Shown here in pieces: positions 24,601 through 36,600 of a stretch of DNA of 64,000 nucleotides. The position numbers and the translations under genes are program-made. Location: NCBI GenBank assembly GCA_036583965.1, contig JAZBQD010000027.1:5970187-6034186 (forward strand), given 5' to 3'. A model generated the notes under the pieces. The model was not told the DNA's origin, did no database searches, and was given only the letters and a program-made list of their open reading frames with translations. Every line of letters begins with the position of its first letter. The stretch's first letter is position 1. The DNA is from Prunella strophiata (Eukaryota > Chordata > Aves > Passeriformes > Prunellidae).

Positions 24601-27600
24601 CCCTAACCAAAATTAAATCAGCATTTGAGATTTTCTCTTATAAAGCATGTTCTGTGGATAATGGGAACCTTAGACTTAGCTAGCCATGGAGATGCTGTTG
24701 GGATGCCAGAAAGCTTTCAGGAAGATGATGTGATCAAATTGAAGGTTTTCTGAGTGACATGCAGTGGAACATGTTGTGAAACTTCCTGCTTTCCCTGCTT
24801 TGCAGATCTTGAAAGCTTAGGACATGTACAAGATGCATCCAAGCAGAAAGTACCACCTCGGGTGGGAAGTTCCCAGGATCTTGCAGCACCTGAACCTCAG
24901 ACCCAAGAAGCTTCAGGTAGGACTTTTGCATTTCTCTAGTAAATCATGAAAATAGAACAGCTGGGAAGCACTTTAAGGTCTGACCTCTCCCACTGAAGTG
25001 CAGCAGGAGTGAGTAAACCTGGCTAATGTTCCTGAGTAGTTGTTTGCTGCTGATCCAATCTACTTTTGTTCTGGATCAGTGATGGAAGTAAAAGTTAATA
25101 AACTTTCTGTATAACAGCAGCGTTCATAGTGAAACTTTCCAGTGATGCTCTCTGGAAGAAGGTGAGGAAGGGGAGGAGACAGGCAGCCTGTGTGTTTGGA
25201 AACCTTCACGCTGTGGCCTTTGATTGTCTGTGTGGTTTGCAGAGTCCCTGCAGCAGCCCAGGACCGGTGCTGGAAGCGCTGCAGCAGCGGCTGGACAAGT
25301 ACAGGGCAGCAGCAGCTCAGGCGAAAGGCTGGTGGCGATGATCGGAAGGGCAGGATGCACGACAGGATAGCCAAGGTAAAGACTAAAGTGGGGCTCTTTG
25401 CATCCAGCAAAGCCATGTGGATTAGTTCCCTTGCTGATAACTTTCTCAAGGCTGAAATAATTTGTGTATTGTCTGTCTGCTTGAAAAGAGGTCCAGTGGG
25501 GAAGCTGGAAAGCATTCGGAGGAAGAAATAGAGACAATGCACATATTGTAGTAAAATACTGAGTCTTGTGCAGTGTTTATGCTGGTTAAATACAGATGAT
25601 TGCTAATTCACAGTCAGCTGTATTTTATGTCTTACTGAGTGCCTTTGATTGCAGCAATACCAGGATGCCATAAGAGCCCATAAGGCAGGGAGAAAAGTGA
25701 ATTTTTCTGAGCTGCCTGTTCCTCCTGGTAAGTGTTAATGTAAAGTGTCCTAATCCCCAAACTTTTGTACACCTGCTAGGCTCTGAAGGGGACTGTGCAG
25801 GTATTGCCTGCTCATCCTGTGGAACAGCTCCTCTTTTTTCTCAGTGAGTAGCTGGCCTTGCTGTTTGATGGTATTGTGAGATTTTTAATTAGTATGCTCC
25901 CAAACACTGACACTAGTGAATATTTGTGCATATTGATGGCCTGTTTGACAGTATGGGAACTTAAAACTGACACTATTTGAAAAGTTCAACTAACTTCACC
26001 ATAGGCAGATGCTAAAAATGTTACTTGTCTATTCTCTGTGTAGCTCTCTTAGAGGAAAGACTACATTTATATTTAAATTAAATATTTATAATTTGAATTT
26101 ATATTTAAATTTAATATGGGTTATATTGGCTTCTTAGTTTTGCTGGAAAGAGGTTTTTAAAAGTGAAAAAATTTTCCTGATGTCCCCCATTCTGCTGATT
26201 CCTATCAGGAACCTCAGGACTTGATATCTAATGAATATCCCCTTGTAACATCTTGTAACATGGAATCAGTATTGCAGCTCTCCTGGCTGTTAAAAGCATC
26301 TGCAGAGATTAGGCAAACCATGCTCATGGTCACACTGAGACAGGGGCAGAGACAGCAGCTGAGGCTGTTTCTTGAGACACTGTGTCCTGTTTATCTTCTT
26401 CAGAACACCAAGTGCTGTGTCTGGGGAAGTTTGGGCAAGGTCATCTGTGAATGCTCTGCCTCTCATCTGCATGATACCATTTCTCCCCTAGGAAACATCT
26501 TTCCTTTTGTCTTGGGCCTGATGTGTTCTTCTGAAGGATACACTCAGCACTGCAAAGCAGTGCCTGGACTTTTTAAGTTAGAGGATAGAGATGGACCTTG
26601 TGGTCTTTTTGTCACTGTCAAATGTGGCAATGGCAGTGGTAGTAGAGTAGGCACTGTCAGGTCACGTGTGGCTTTGAAGGTTTCCTGCTTTGTAGCTGTC
26701 CCTGAAAAGCAGTTTAGCATCCCTTTTTGCAGAGTGTGGTCCCTTTCTTGGTAAATACCAGTTTCTGTAAGAGTCAGGTACTTCATAATTATAGCTCTAG
26801 AAATATGGAGAACTGCTCAGTGTCCTTGCACATCAGCTGTAGTGTTTCTCAGCCATCATTTAGAGACCATGTGATTTACTTTGGAGACAATTATCAGGCA
26901 GTCACTGAAACCACCAGTGAATTATCCTGGGATGGCAATGCCCTTCATGGCATCTGCCTGGTGACAAGTACCAGCCTTGGACTCCTTGGAAACAGAAATG
27001 CTGCTGAGCAATGGATCAAATGTCAGATGGGGCAGCAGCACAGGATTCTCTGTTCTGCCTGCCTGAGTGCCTCGAACTTGTGCTGTAGCAGTCATCTCTA
27101 GGTTTAGAAGCAGTTTAGTCACTGTTTCTTAGCACTTCTCTTGAGACTGGCAGCAAGAATATTTGCTATATATTAAATGAGAGAAGTCTCAACAGACATT
27201 TTATAGTAGTAGTTCTGGATCTCTGTTTTCTGAAGCTGACACTAAACTGGTCATGTGGCAGTGAGAGTTTATCTTCCATCATCAAGCCTTCCTCCCATAC
27301 TTAAAAGGATAACAATACAATGAAGAGCATTATTCTTCATACACTTTTCATTTAACTCCTCTGATTCTGCCTTAGTTTGCTACCTCTGCATTGCAGTACC
27401 TTTTCAGCACAGGCTGAGTGTGTAACAACCCAGATGTCAGCAATGGATTGTTTATTACTTGGGGGTAATTTTTTAAACTGATTTCCTGCTGGACTGTGTG
27501 CCTGCTAGAGTGAGGCAGCAGTGAGAGGGGGAAAAATGAGACTAAATTCTCTGCTGGTTCTGGGGACATCCCTACTACAGAAATCTTGAGGTTCCTTGGC

Positions 27601-30600
27601 TGGCTGCCAGTTGCTCAGCTTGGAAAACTGCTCAGTTGTTGCATCATTTTACTATCATCCACTTAAGCTGGATGTCTGTGAGAGATCTGATCTTAAGCCA
27701 CCACTCAGACTTATCTAGCAAGGCTTTTTGGCCTTGCTAGTTAGACTGAATACTAAAATACAGTAGATAATAGTATAAAATAATTAGATAATAGGTATTT
27801 AGATAGAAACAGCTTCACTGTAAACAAGTAATATGGAAGACATACCCCAGGGCTTATGCAACTCTCTCTTCTGTGTCCCTTTCCTGCACAGGATTTCCCC
27901 CTCTTCCTGGTGTTGCAGCAACAGATGGTGGCAGCACAATTGCTGCAGTCCTGGAGAGTGCCAGCAAGCTGGCAAACATGGAGGAGAATGATGAAGAGGA
28001 GGAGGTTAGTGTTGCCTGGTAGGATGTGTAAAAGTTCAATTGACACCTCTTATGGCATGCAGAGATGAGGCCATTGGATTTGCAGGTAAGGGTACTTGAG
28101 GTGAAATACATTCCCAAAAGTCTGAGGAGGACAGGATCTTAGTAATCATTTCAGTTCCCTTTAGGAAAGACAGATGAGATGTTATTGCAGTCAGTACCTA
28201 CTGAGTCTGTGAGTGCAGGGTTTGGCCTTTCATAGCTGTCATGTATTTAGGTTTTATTTTTAAAGCAAACACTTGAGATCCTCACCACTCCTTTACATTG
28301 TTCTGAAGTACTTAAATCCATACTTTTATCCTGCATCCCAGTAGCTTCCTATGTTTGTTCTTTCCCAGGATGTTCAACTCTTACTGCTTTTTTGTCAGAC
28401 TGCACCAGCATTTAGACTTTGGTTTGATTTCTTTCTCTCTCTGGATTTGGTTGCTGATAGATTGTGCTTTCAACTGGAGTAGCTTTTAATGGAGAGAATT
28501 CCTGGATGATTTTTTCTTTCTGCATGCCTCTGCTTTTTTAAAAATCACAGTCTTGTTGAACATTCCTTTTATTCCAATCTATGGCTTCCATTGGTCAGCT
28601 GCCTGCTGGCCTGGCATGGCTCATAAACCTCCAGAGGTTAAAATTTGCTGTCTGGAATGCAATGCTCCCCTCAAAAGGGATACCCAAAGGCTGACACAGT
28701 GATAACCATGGTTGTTGATGCTTGAGATGCTGTCCTCAACCCTGGAACAGATTTTATGCATTTAATATGCATTTCTTTTTATTTTGCTAGAATGAGCCTC
28801 TTCCCCAGGCCCCAGTTGCCAAGAAGCCAACTCAGGTTGTTAAGCCAACCCCAGTTGCATCTGCTGCAGCTCAGGAGAGCTCTCCTGAGCACCTGAAACG
28901 AGCTGCATCACCCTCCACCCTGGACAAGGCAGAGTCAAGGGATCATCTCCCTCCAGCTGGTGAGTGGAGGGATCACCATCCCCAGTGCTCCACATGCAAG
29001 TCCTTTGCTCTAGGTCTGGTGAAGGGTTTATAATTTAGGTGTGAGCCTGTGAATGTGTGTCACAGATTTCCTCTGTGAGCCTCAATATGTGTGTGCTGGA
29101 GGGCAGACCCAGACCAGCCATGCAGCTTTATTTCACAGAGACAGCATGTATAATTATAAGGCTGATTAGGTTTTTTAATTAATTTTGATGTAACAAGAGT
29201 ATTGATTCATAATGTTTAACTCTGTTCACAGCTGAACTCTCCATATACCCTCATTAAAGGGGACAGGTTGCCAGGTGTGAATTATTCATTGATCTGATGG
29301 AGCTCCCTACATCACACAGGGTTCTCTGCCTGGTGCTTCACCCAAGGATCTCAGGCTGGCAGTGCAGGCAGGGCTTCATCAATCTCTACTCTTGCCTTGC
29401 TGAGGTCACTGAGCAAGGCAGTGTGTGTTCAAGATGAACTTGGACAGATAGTAAGGGACAGCCACCACCTCTCAGTGTGGTTTGGGCACACACTGGCAGT
29501 GCTCAGGCTCTCACTGATGCCTGGACTGTAATCCCATCCTCCTTCCCTTCTGCCCTGGGTATAGTTCCCTGAGGATGAAGTAGAGCTGCCTGACTGACTG
29601 ATGCACTAACCTGGTACAGTGTAAAGCAGTCTTGTTGGTGTGGTTGTCCTTCATGTTTTGGCAAGGAAAGAAGAGACTCAAGCATTAATAAGAAAGCAAG
29701 AGAACAAGGGATTACAAAGAAGCAGAGGTGATATGTCTGAGTGGGCCTGCACATTGGTTCATCAGGGTTCTTTTCTGACAAATCAGGGGAGAGGAAGGAA
29801 ATTACTCCAGAGGATGCTCATAATATTTGCTGGTTTTTAGAAGTTAACATGGAGAGCTGAAAGTTTGGATTCATCTTCTCCCTTGGACCAATCAGCTGCA
29901 CTGGAGTCTCTCTCAGGCCTGCAAATTAGGAGCTGTAATAACTCTTGTGACACTTGTGAAGTGCTGTGAGGTTTTTTTGATGAAGGATGCTGTTCCAAAA
30001 GGAAGCTTGTTTCTTTTTTTAATGTTTGAAAGTGCCCAAGAAACAGTGGAGTGCAGTAAGGAAATGTCCTGATTTGACATCTGTACTTCCACTGATCTGT
30101 TCCTGGCTGTGAACTAAACAGGGTAAACTTGTGTCAGGGACATCAGCAGTGTTGGATGAGTGAGTGTTTCTGTACAACTGTTTTTCAGTTAGGGAACAGC
30201 TGGAATTTCTGGAGAACAGGAAGAAGCAATACCTGAAGGCAGCCATCAAAGCCAAGAGGGAAAACAACCTTGAACAGGCAAAGACATATCTCAGAACAGC
30301 CAAAGGCCTTGACCTAAAGATTGAACAGGCAAAATCTGGCAAAACAGTTGATATTTCAAAGGTTAGTAGGACTGCTAATATTCTGCTTTATTTCATATTC
30401 TTGGACATCTAAGTGCTTACTTTTCCCTATAAGGGCTCTGAAATGTGGTGTTCTTGTGTTGCAGCTGCCATCACCTCCTACAGATGATGAGGGTGATTTT
30501 ATCTTTGTACACCATGAAGACTGTCAGGCTGTCTCAGAAAGCAGATGAAGTTTATGCACAGCTTGTAAAGTTGCTGAAGGACCAACATGAGGTGACCATT

Positions 30601-33600
30601 TTATATTCTTTTAGAAATTCTTTGGAGTTTCTTACATTTCTCTGGGGTTTAATAATATTATAAACCCATCATTGTTCCAGTGGGGTCTTTTTATTCTTTT
30701 AAAATACTTCTGATATTGCATGTCCTAAAATGGAGAATTTTCTGAGTTGGATTCTGTAGCTAGTTAAAGCCAGAGGGTGTGCTTGAAGGCTTAGGACTAG
30801 CAAACTATCACTGTGAAATATGAGCACTCAAGTTTGAAAATAGTACCTGAATATTAAGACTAAGACCTAAGGTGAACATCATATCTACAAATCAGATAAT
30901 TAAAATGTAATAGGGAGAACAGCTCAAACAGATGCTGTGCTTTGGACTTGAGGAATGGGGTGGTGAATGTTCTTGAGTGACTCAGAAAAATGCCTGGTTT
31001 TTCTTACATTAGGTTATCATCAAGCTCAGAACTGTGCCAGTCATCAATGTGTGTGTGAGGATCACTGAGTGAATCTGTTTGGTTTTGTTTGTGTTGACAG
31101 AGGTGTTTGCAGTACTCCAAGCAATTCATGCACCTGGGAAACGTAGCAGAAACAACTCGGTAAGACCCCGTGCCTGCTTTCAGTCATCCTCCAAAGTGGG
31201 TAGTTCAGGTTTGAGTCTGCCTCACCCCCTAAAGATGTTGGGGTTTGAGTTGGTAAGTTTGTCCTTGTGTGAAAGGGTTGGGACTCTGATTCCCTCATCT
31301 TCACATTGCTCTCAGCTCTGGCTGAGGGTTACTCTGTGCTCTGTTTGATTTCTAGCACATGTGGTTTTTTTACTGGGGTTTTTTGCCTTTTTCTACAGGT
31401 TTGAGAAACTGGCACAAGGTTGTAAAAAGGATATGGAGATCCTACAGCTTGCACGAGCACAAGGAATGGATCCTCCAAGCCATCACTTTGAGGAAAGAAC
31501 CTTTAAAATGATAAGGTGTGGAAAAACAAAAGTATTTCTCAGTCAGGCTGGAATGACTTTCCTGGTCTTTTGCCCTTGTTTAGGGAATTCTGGGCTTCAG
31601 CAAACTTGGGTGGCATCCAGGATTAGGCTCAGCATTCCTGAAAGGATACTCTCAACAACCTAAATACAAAGAAGTTGTTCTCTACCTTCTCTTGCTGATT
31701 CTTTTGTTTTCGAAATGCCTCCAGCTTCCCCTCTTGCATTCTGTTTCTTCAGCCATTCCTCCTTCCTCTGTTTCTCCCTCAATCCTGTTGCCTCCTGGGC
31801 TTTGTTCCTGGCCTCAGAGATATTTTTAGCTCTGTTTGTGCTCTTCCCTTGCTCTGCTGTATTTTGTGGAGATGATCTCTGTAGGAGTGCACTGTTGAAA
31901 AAGCTCTGACAAATAGCCATGGCATCCTGGTCTGGCAGTGGATCTGCTGATGGTGGGATGAAAGTGCTTTTTTGTCTTTCTCTTTTCACAGGATATTTTC
32001 TGATCTCAACAGCACAGAAATGCACCTTTTTATTGTCAGGGGGATGAACCTACCAGCCCCACCAGGTGTGTACTCAAAAGGGCATGTGGGCTTTTTCCTT
32101 TGAGTAGGTAAGGAAAGTAATGGGGAGCTAAATTTCTCTATCTTGAAGGCCACTTTAGGAGCCAGCACTTATTAAAACAAAGGAACCATGTTTTGGGCTC
32201 ATGCCCCCCCCAAAAACAGTATTTTAAAAAAAGCAGACAGGTGAATAAAGAGCATCTGGGTTCCATCTGGACAGAGGGAAGAACTTCATATTTTCCTGGG
32301 TTCACTCATAACTGGGTCATAGTTAAGGTTTCATTTTTACCTCCTATTTTGTTACAAGTGCTCACCTATGAGTTGCACCACTTTGGTGTATTTTGACCCT
32401 TCAACAGACAGGGTTTGCTCCTGCCAGTGTTACTGCTTTTAGGCCCCTTGTTCCTGGCAGCTTGTAAAACAAGCTAGACTGTGCTAGACTGTCTCAAGAC
32501 TAACAACATAAAAAAAACCCCAGGTGTTTTCCCTTGGATGCCAGCTTCCCATGGATTTTGGTTTGATGGATGGGTTTGTCAGTTGTCAAGAGGCAGGTCA
32601 TGAGTCCTACTGTAAAACAGTTGGATGCTCTTGAGAATCCTGCTCACCATGACAGATGCAATGACAGTGTCTGTACTGGCTGTTTGGATTGGCTGGTTGT
32701 TGTCTCACCCAGGTGTGTCACCAAGAGATTTGGATGCATTTGTGAAGTTTGAATTTCAGTACCCGAGTGCGGTGAGTGTGTCGTGGCTCTTCTGCCCCTC
32801 AGCCTGTCCCCCCTGCCACTGCATGAGCTTGTGAGGGCTCCAAGGAAAGGGAGAACACTTCTAGACATCCTGCCTGGACCTGCTTTTAAAGCAAATTTAT
32901 TTTTCTGAGAAGCAGAGCTGCTGAGTGCACCTTTCTCTCGATGTTCTCCACACCTTACTCTTGGCAGGGTGGAGTCTGCAGGTTCTGTGTCAGCAGCACC
33001 CTCAGTGCTAAGCCATGCCCACCTCTCCCCCCTGAAAGCACAATCAGGCTCTTTCCAATGTTGGCAAAATGTGTCAAAATTAATTTCTTTCAGGGGTGCA
33101 AACACACCCAGTCACCAGGGCACACAGAGTTGTTGCCAAGGGCCATTTTACATGTGATCTCCCTAAGTCCTGTTCTGTTAAAAAAACAAACTTTTAAAGG
33201 CATTGCATTTGAGCCTCTCTTACAATTGTAGAAATGGATTGAAAGGGTTAGTCTTTGTCATCAAATAAATGGTGATTTAATTAGGAAATATATCTGTATC
33301 TGGAGGTAGGACTTGGGCCATGCAAGTTTCTTGCCCTTACTGATTAACACTTGTGTCTATGTGCATGTATGTATGTGTATGTATATAAAAATATGTGTAC
33401 ACATATGTATTACTTCTTTCCTTGGTATTCCCCAGTGTCATCCTTTTCCTCTCACCTTTACTTTAAAAGCAGTCTCTGGTCTGAAAAATACTCAAACCTG
33501 AGAGCTAGAATGGCTTCTGAGGAGGGACTGACTGGTCTCTTACTGTCAGTAGAAATCCTGGGCCTTTGCTGCTCTCTGTAAGGCAAAACCAGACCTTGCT

Positions 33601-36600
33601 TTTGCAGGACTAATGCTTAACCCTGGGAGAGTGCAGAGCCTAGGTTTCTACCTCCCAATACATTTTTCAGTAATGCCACTAAAATTAATTCAGTTACCTG
33701 TGGGAAATTGGTGATGGTCAGACCAGGTTTGTGTTTAGGTTTGAGTGACTTGAGGCCTTAATGAAGGAGTAACACAGTTAGAGTGGCTGAAACCAGAACT
33801 GGTCTGTATGAATAATTTTCTGGGGAATGAGTAAGAATCAGCATAGTTCCTTTTAATCTATTTTCCTTTGTTTAAAGAAAAAACAGATCTCCACTCCTTA
33901 GCCAACAGTCAAATAAATATACCACCTTTCTCCTTTATAGCTGAAATCAGTTTTGCAAAGTAGCTGCAATAATTAGGCCACATTGTCCTTGTTCAGTCCC
34001 CAGAGATTTAGTTTGTACTCTGCTTTAGGTTAAAAGTTAATTCATTTTGGTGGCAGATTGATTGTCAGGGAAAATAATAGTAGGGCAATTCCCTGAATGA
34101 TTTGTGATGAATTCCTTGTGTAGCTTATTATTCCAGCTAATGCAGGAGGAACAGAATTACTGTGCTGTGGAAGGTGCACAGTTTGTCATGGAGTTTAACA
34201 GCCCCAGTCAGTAACTTTATGATGATTGGATTGAATTGACTGTGACTATGTAACTTATCTATGGCTCTCATATTTAATGTAATGTTTTGGCTTATTGTTT
34301 CTGCAGTATTATCCTTGTTACCACACTGCAATCCAAGTATTTTAGTCTTGAATATACCATGAATCTTCTTATTTAGATAACCCCTAAAACCTTACATTTC
34401 TGGTATAGGCATAAAATAGAGCTGGCAATAAAAATGGTCACTAGTCTGTTTTCAAACAATACCTGACAGTTTTATGTGATGTCTGTCTCTTTTTTTGATA
34501 GGAACAACCTCAAAAGAGTAAAACACCTGTAATTAACAATAACAATTGTCCAGGTGAGTCCTTTCTTTCTGAAACAGCAGGGAAAATGTTACACCTTGGG
34601 AGTCCCTGGACAGTACAGGCTGGTGTCAGACTGTGAACCAGGCCAGAGATCTTCCCACCACCTTTTTTCTTCTTCCTTATGAAAGAACAAGGGTTTGCTG
34701 GGGGTGAAGTCCAGCTGCACTGGCAATTTCTTCCCTCTCATCCCAATATTAGTGGTAGCTATTATGTCATTAATTAAACTAGCATTAATTATATTATCCA
34801 AACCACCCTTCCCAGTCATTCCAGCCTTACTCTGCTTTTTCTTTAATATTTTGTACCTTTTTTCTTAGCCACAAACCCTGTTTACTTGCTGGAAAACCTA
34901 CACTCTCTAGTTTTAGCTCTGCAGTACCTTGCTGTCAGCTCCCAGTGGCTGGGTTTTCCTGCACTTTGGTTTCTGTCCCTGTAAGGTGAGGGTGACATGA
35001 ACTGTGGCACAGGGACACCCTGGGACTGACTGAAAGACCCTCCTGAGGAGGATTCCTGTGGGCCAAACTGAAACAGAAGAGCTCTGAGTGGGGTGCATGG
35101 AATGGAGCCCTGCACAGCATTTGTCTCAGGGCTTTCTTCCCCTGTCCTTTATTTCACTGCAGAGTACAACCAGCTCTTCAAGCTGAACATCAACCGCAAC
35201 CACCGCGGCTTCCGGCGCGCAATTCGCTCCAAGGGAATTAAATTTGAGGTGTTCCACAAAGGGTGAGTGCACAGCTTGCTTCTCTGCTAACAGCTGAGAA
35301 GAGTGTTGGAGCTGAAGTCTATGAAGCACAGTCTCTAAGCCAGCACTGAAGAGTTGTCTGGTGCTCATGTCTGAGAGCTTTCAAAATGTGCCTGAGCTCT
35401 GTAGCTTCCCCTGTGGGGTGAAGAGAGGCACAACTTCAAGGCAGTGAAGTTGTTTCAGTTCAGTTGAGGATTAGTGTGTTAAAAGGAGTTGGTGGGACTG
35501 AGAAAGCAGTGGTTTACTTCAGATTGTTTTGATTCTTACCCAGTTTGGTTTCAGTCATCAGGACTAGAAAAATAGTAAATATTCTGTGGAATAACTGTAG
35601 AATAATGAAGTAAAGTGGCAGCAAAATATGAACAGCAGGAAAGCAGGTGACAGGTGATGGCAGAACTAGAGTTACTGTACTAGAGTTTTTGTACTGCTAA
35701 AACTACAAAAACTAGAGTTTTTGTACTTTCATTTATTGGATCTTGCAATACTTCCTGAGCACTGCTGGCAGCTGCCTTGAGAGAGACAGATCCCCCTCAT
35801 CTCAGAGAGCAGGATCACCAGATGAATGTTAACAATGCTCAGGGAGATCCTCCTCAGTCCAGGCTCATAACTGAGTTACTCAGAATAGGAGTGGCCTGTA
35901 TTCCCTCATCCCTGGGTTGGTTGTGACCCAAGACTGTGATGGGATGCCAGATAACCTGGTTATTTTCTAGTGACTCTGTCTCCTATTCCTTGTTGCTGTT
36001 ACTGGGCCATGCAGAAATCATCCATAAGTTTTCTGAGATAGGTTCTGAAGTTGCAGGTGTTTCAGTTTGTGACCTGCAGTCCCACTGTTTTACTCCAGAT
36101 CATCCACTGGCATCTCTGTTGAAGCAAAAGTTGATTTTCTTTTTTTTTTTTTTTTTCTGTCCTGACTGCTCTGTGTTCAAGATCCCCTCTCTTTTGCACA
36201 GAGCTGTGAAGTGTTTACATTTGTTGAAAATGGGGTTTTTATCACCTTTCCCCAGCCATCTCCTTGGGAGAAAGGCAGAGGATGAAGTGATCCAGGCTCT
36301 TTTCTTAAGACTTGCCTGCTCCTTGTCTTTTCTAAGACTACAAGTGAATAATACTTTCAGAAGTGCTTTTGTGGATATTGTAGCTTTGGGGTCTCTGGTA
36401 GCTCTTTGACCCTCTCCCAAGAATTATTTTTGCTCAGTGAGCAAAGGAGACTTGTTTCAGGTCATATATATTAAACTTCAAGTTTAACAACACTTTCAAG
36501 TGAAAACTCAGCAATGTATTTTTCCAAAGGAAAAGTCTCTTCTTGAGCCTCTCCTAAAAGCTTCTGAAGATGAAAGGGGATTTCCCCAGAGCTGTTTCTG

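Larger units (their letters stand above)
12640..30188 (+). other. CC2D1B introns, first half
   Basis: The larger introns are 12640-15625, 15768-18458, 20678-22625, 23695-24805, 25728-27891 and 28960-30188. They hold A runs at 13728-13740 and 15482-15499 and a 25-bp tandem duplication at 24285-24339. Two adjacent long open frames at 26221-26754 and 26727-27101 match no family I know. I see no RNA gene or clear transposon. Confidence 0.6.

Noticed and set aside
25060..25542. 160-codon minus-strand frame opposite CC2D1B DM14-3 exon
   Set aside because: It is antisense to a GC-rich coding exon, and no homology is recognised.
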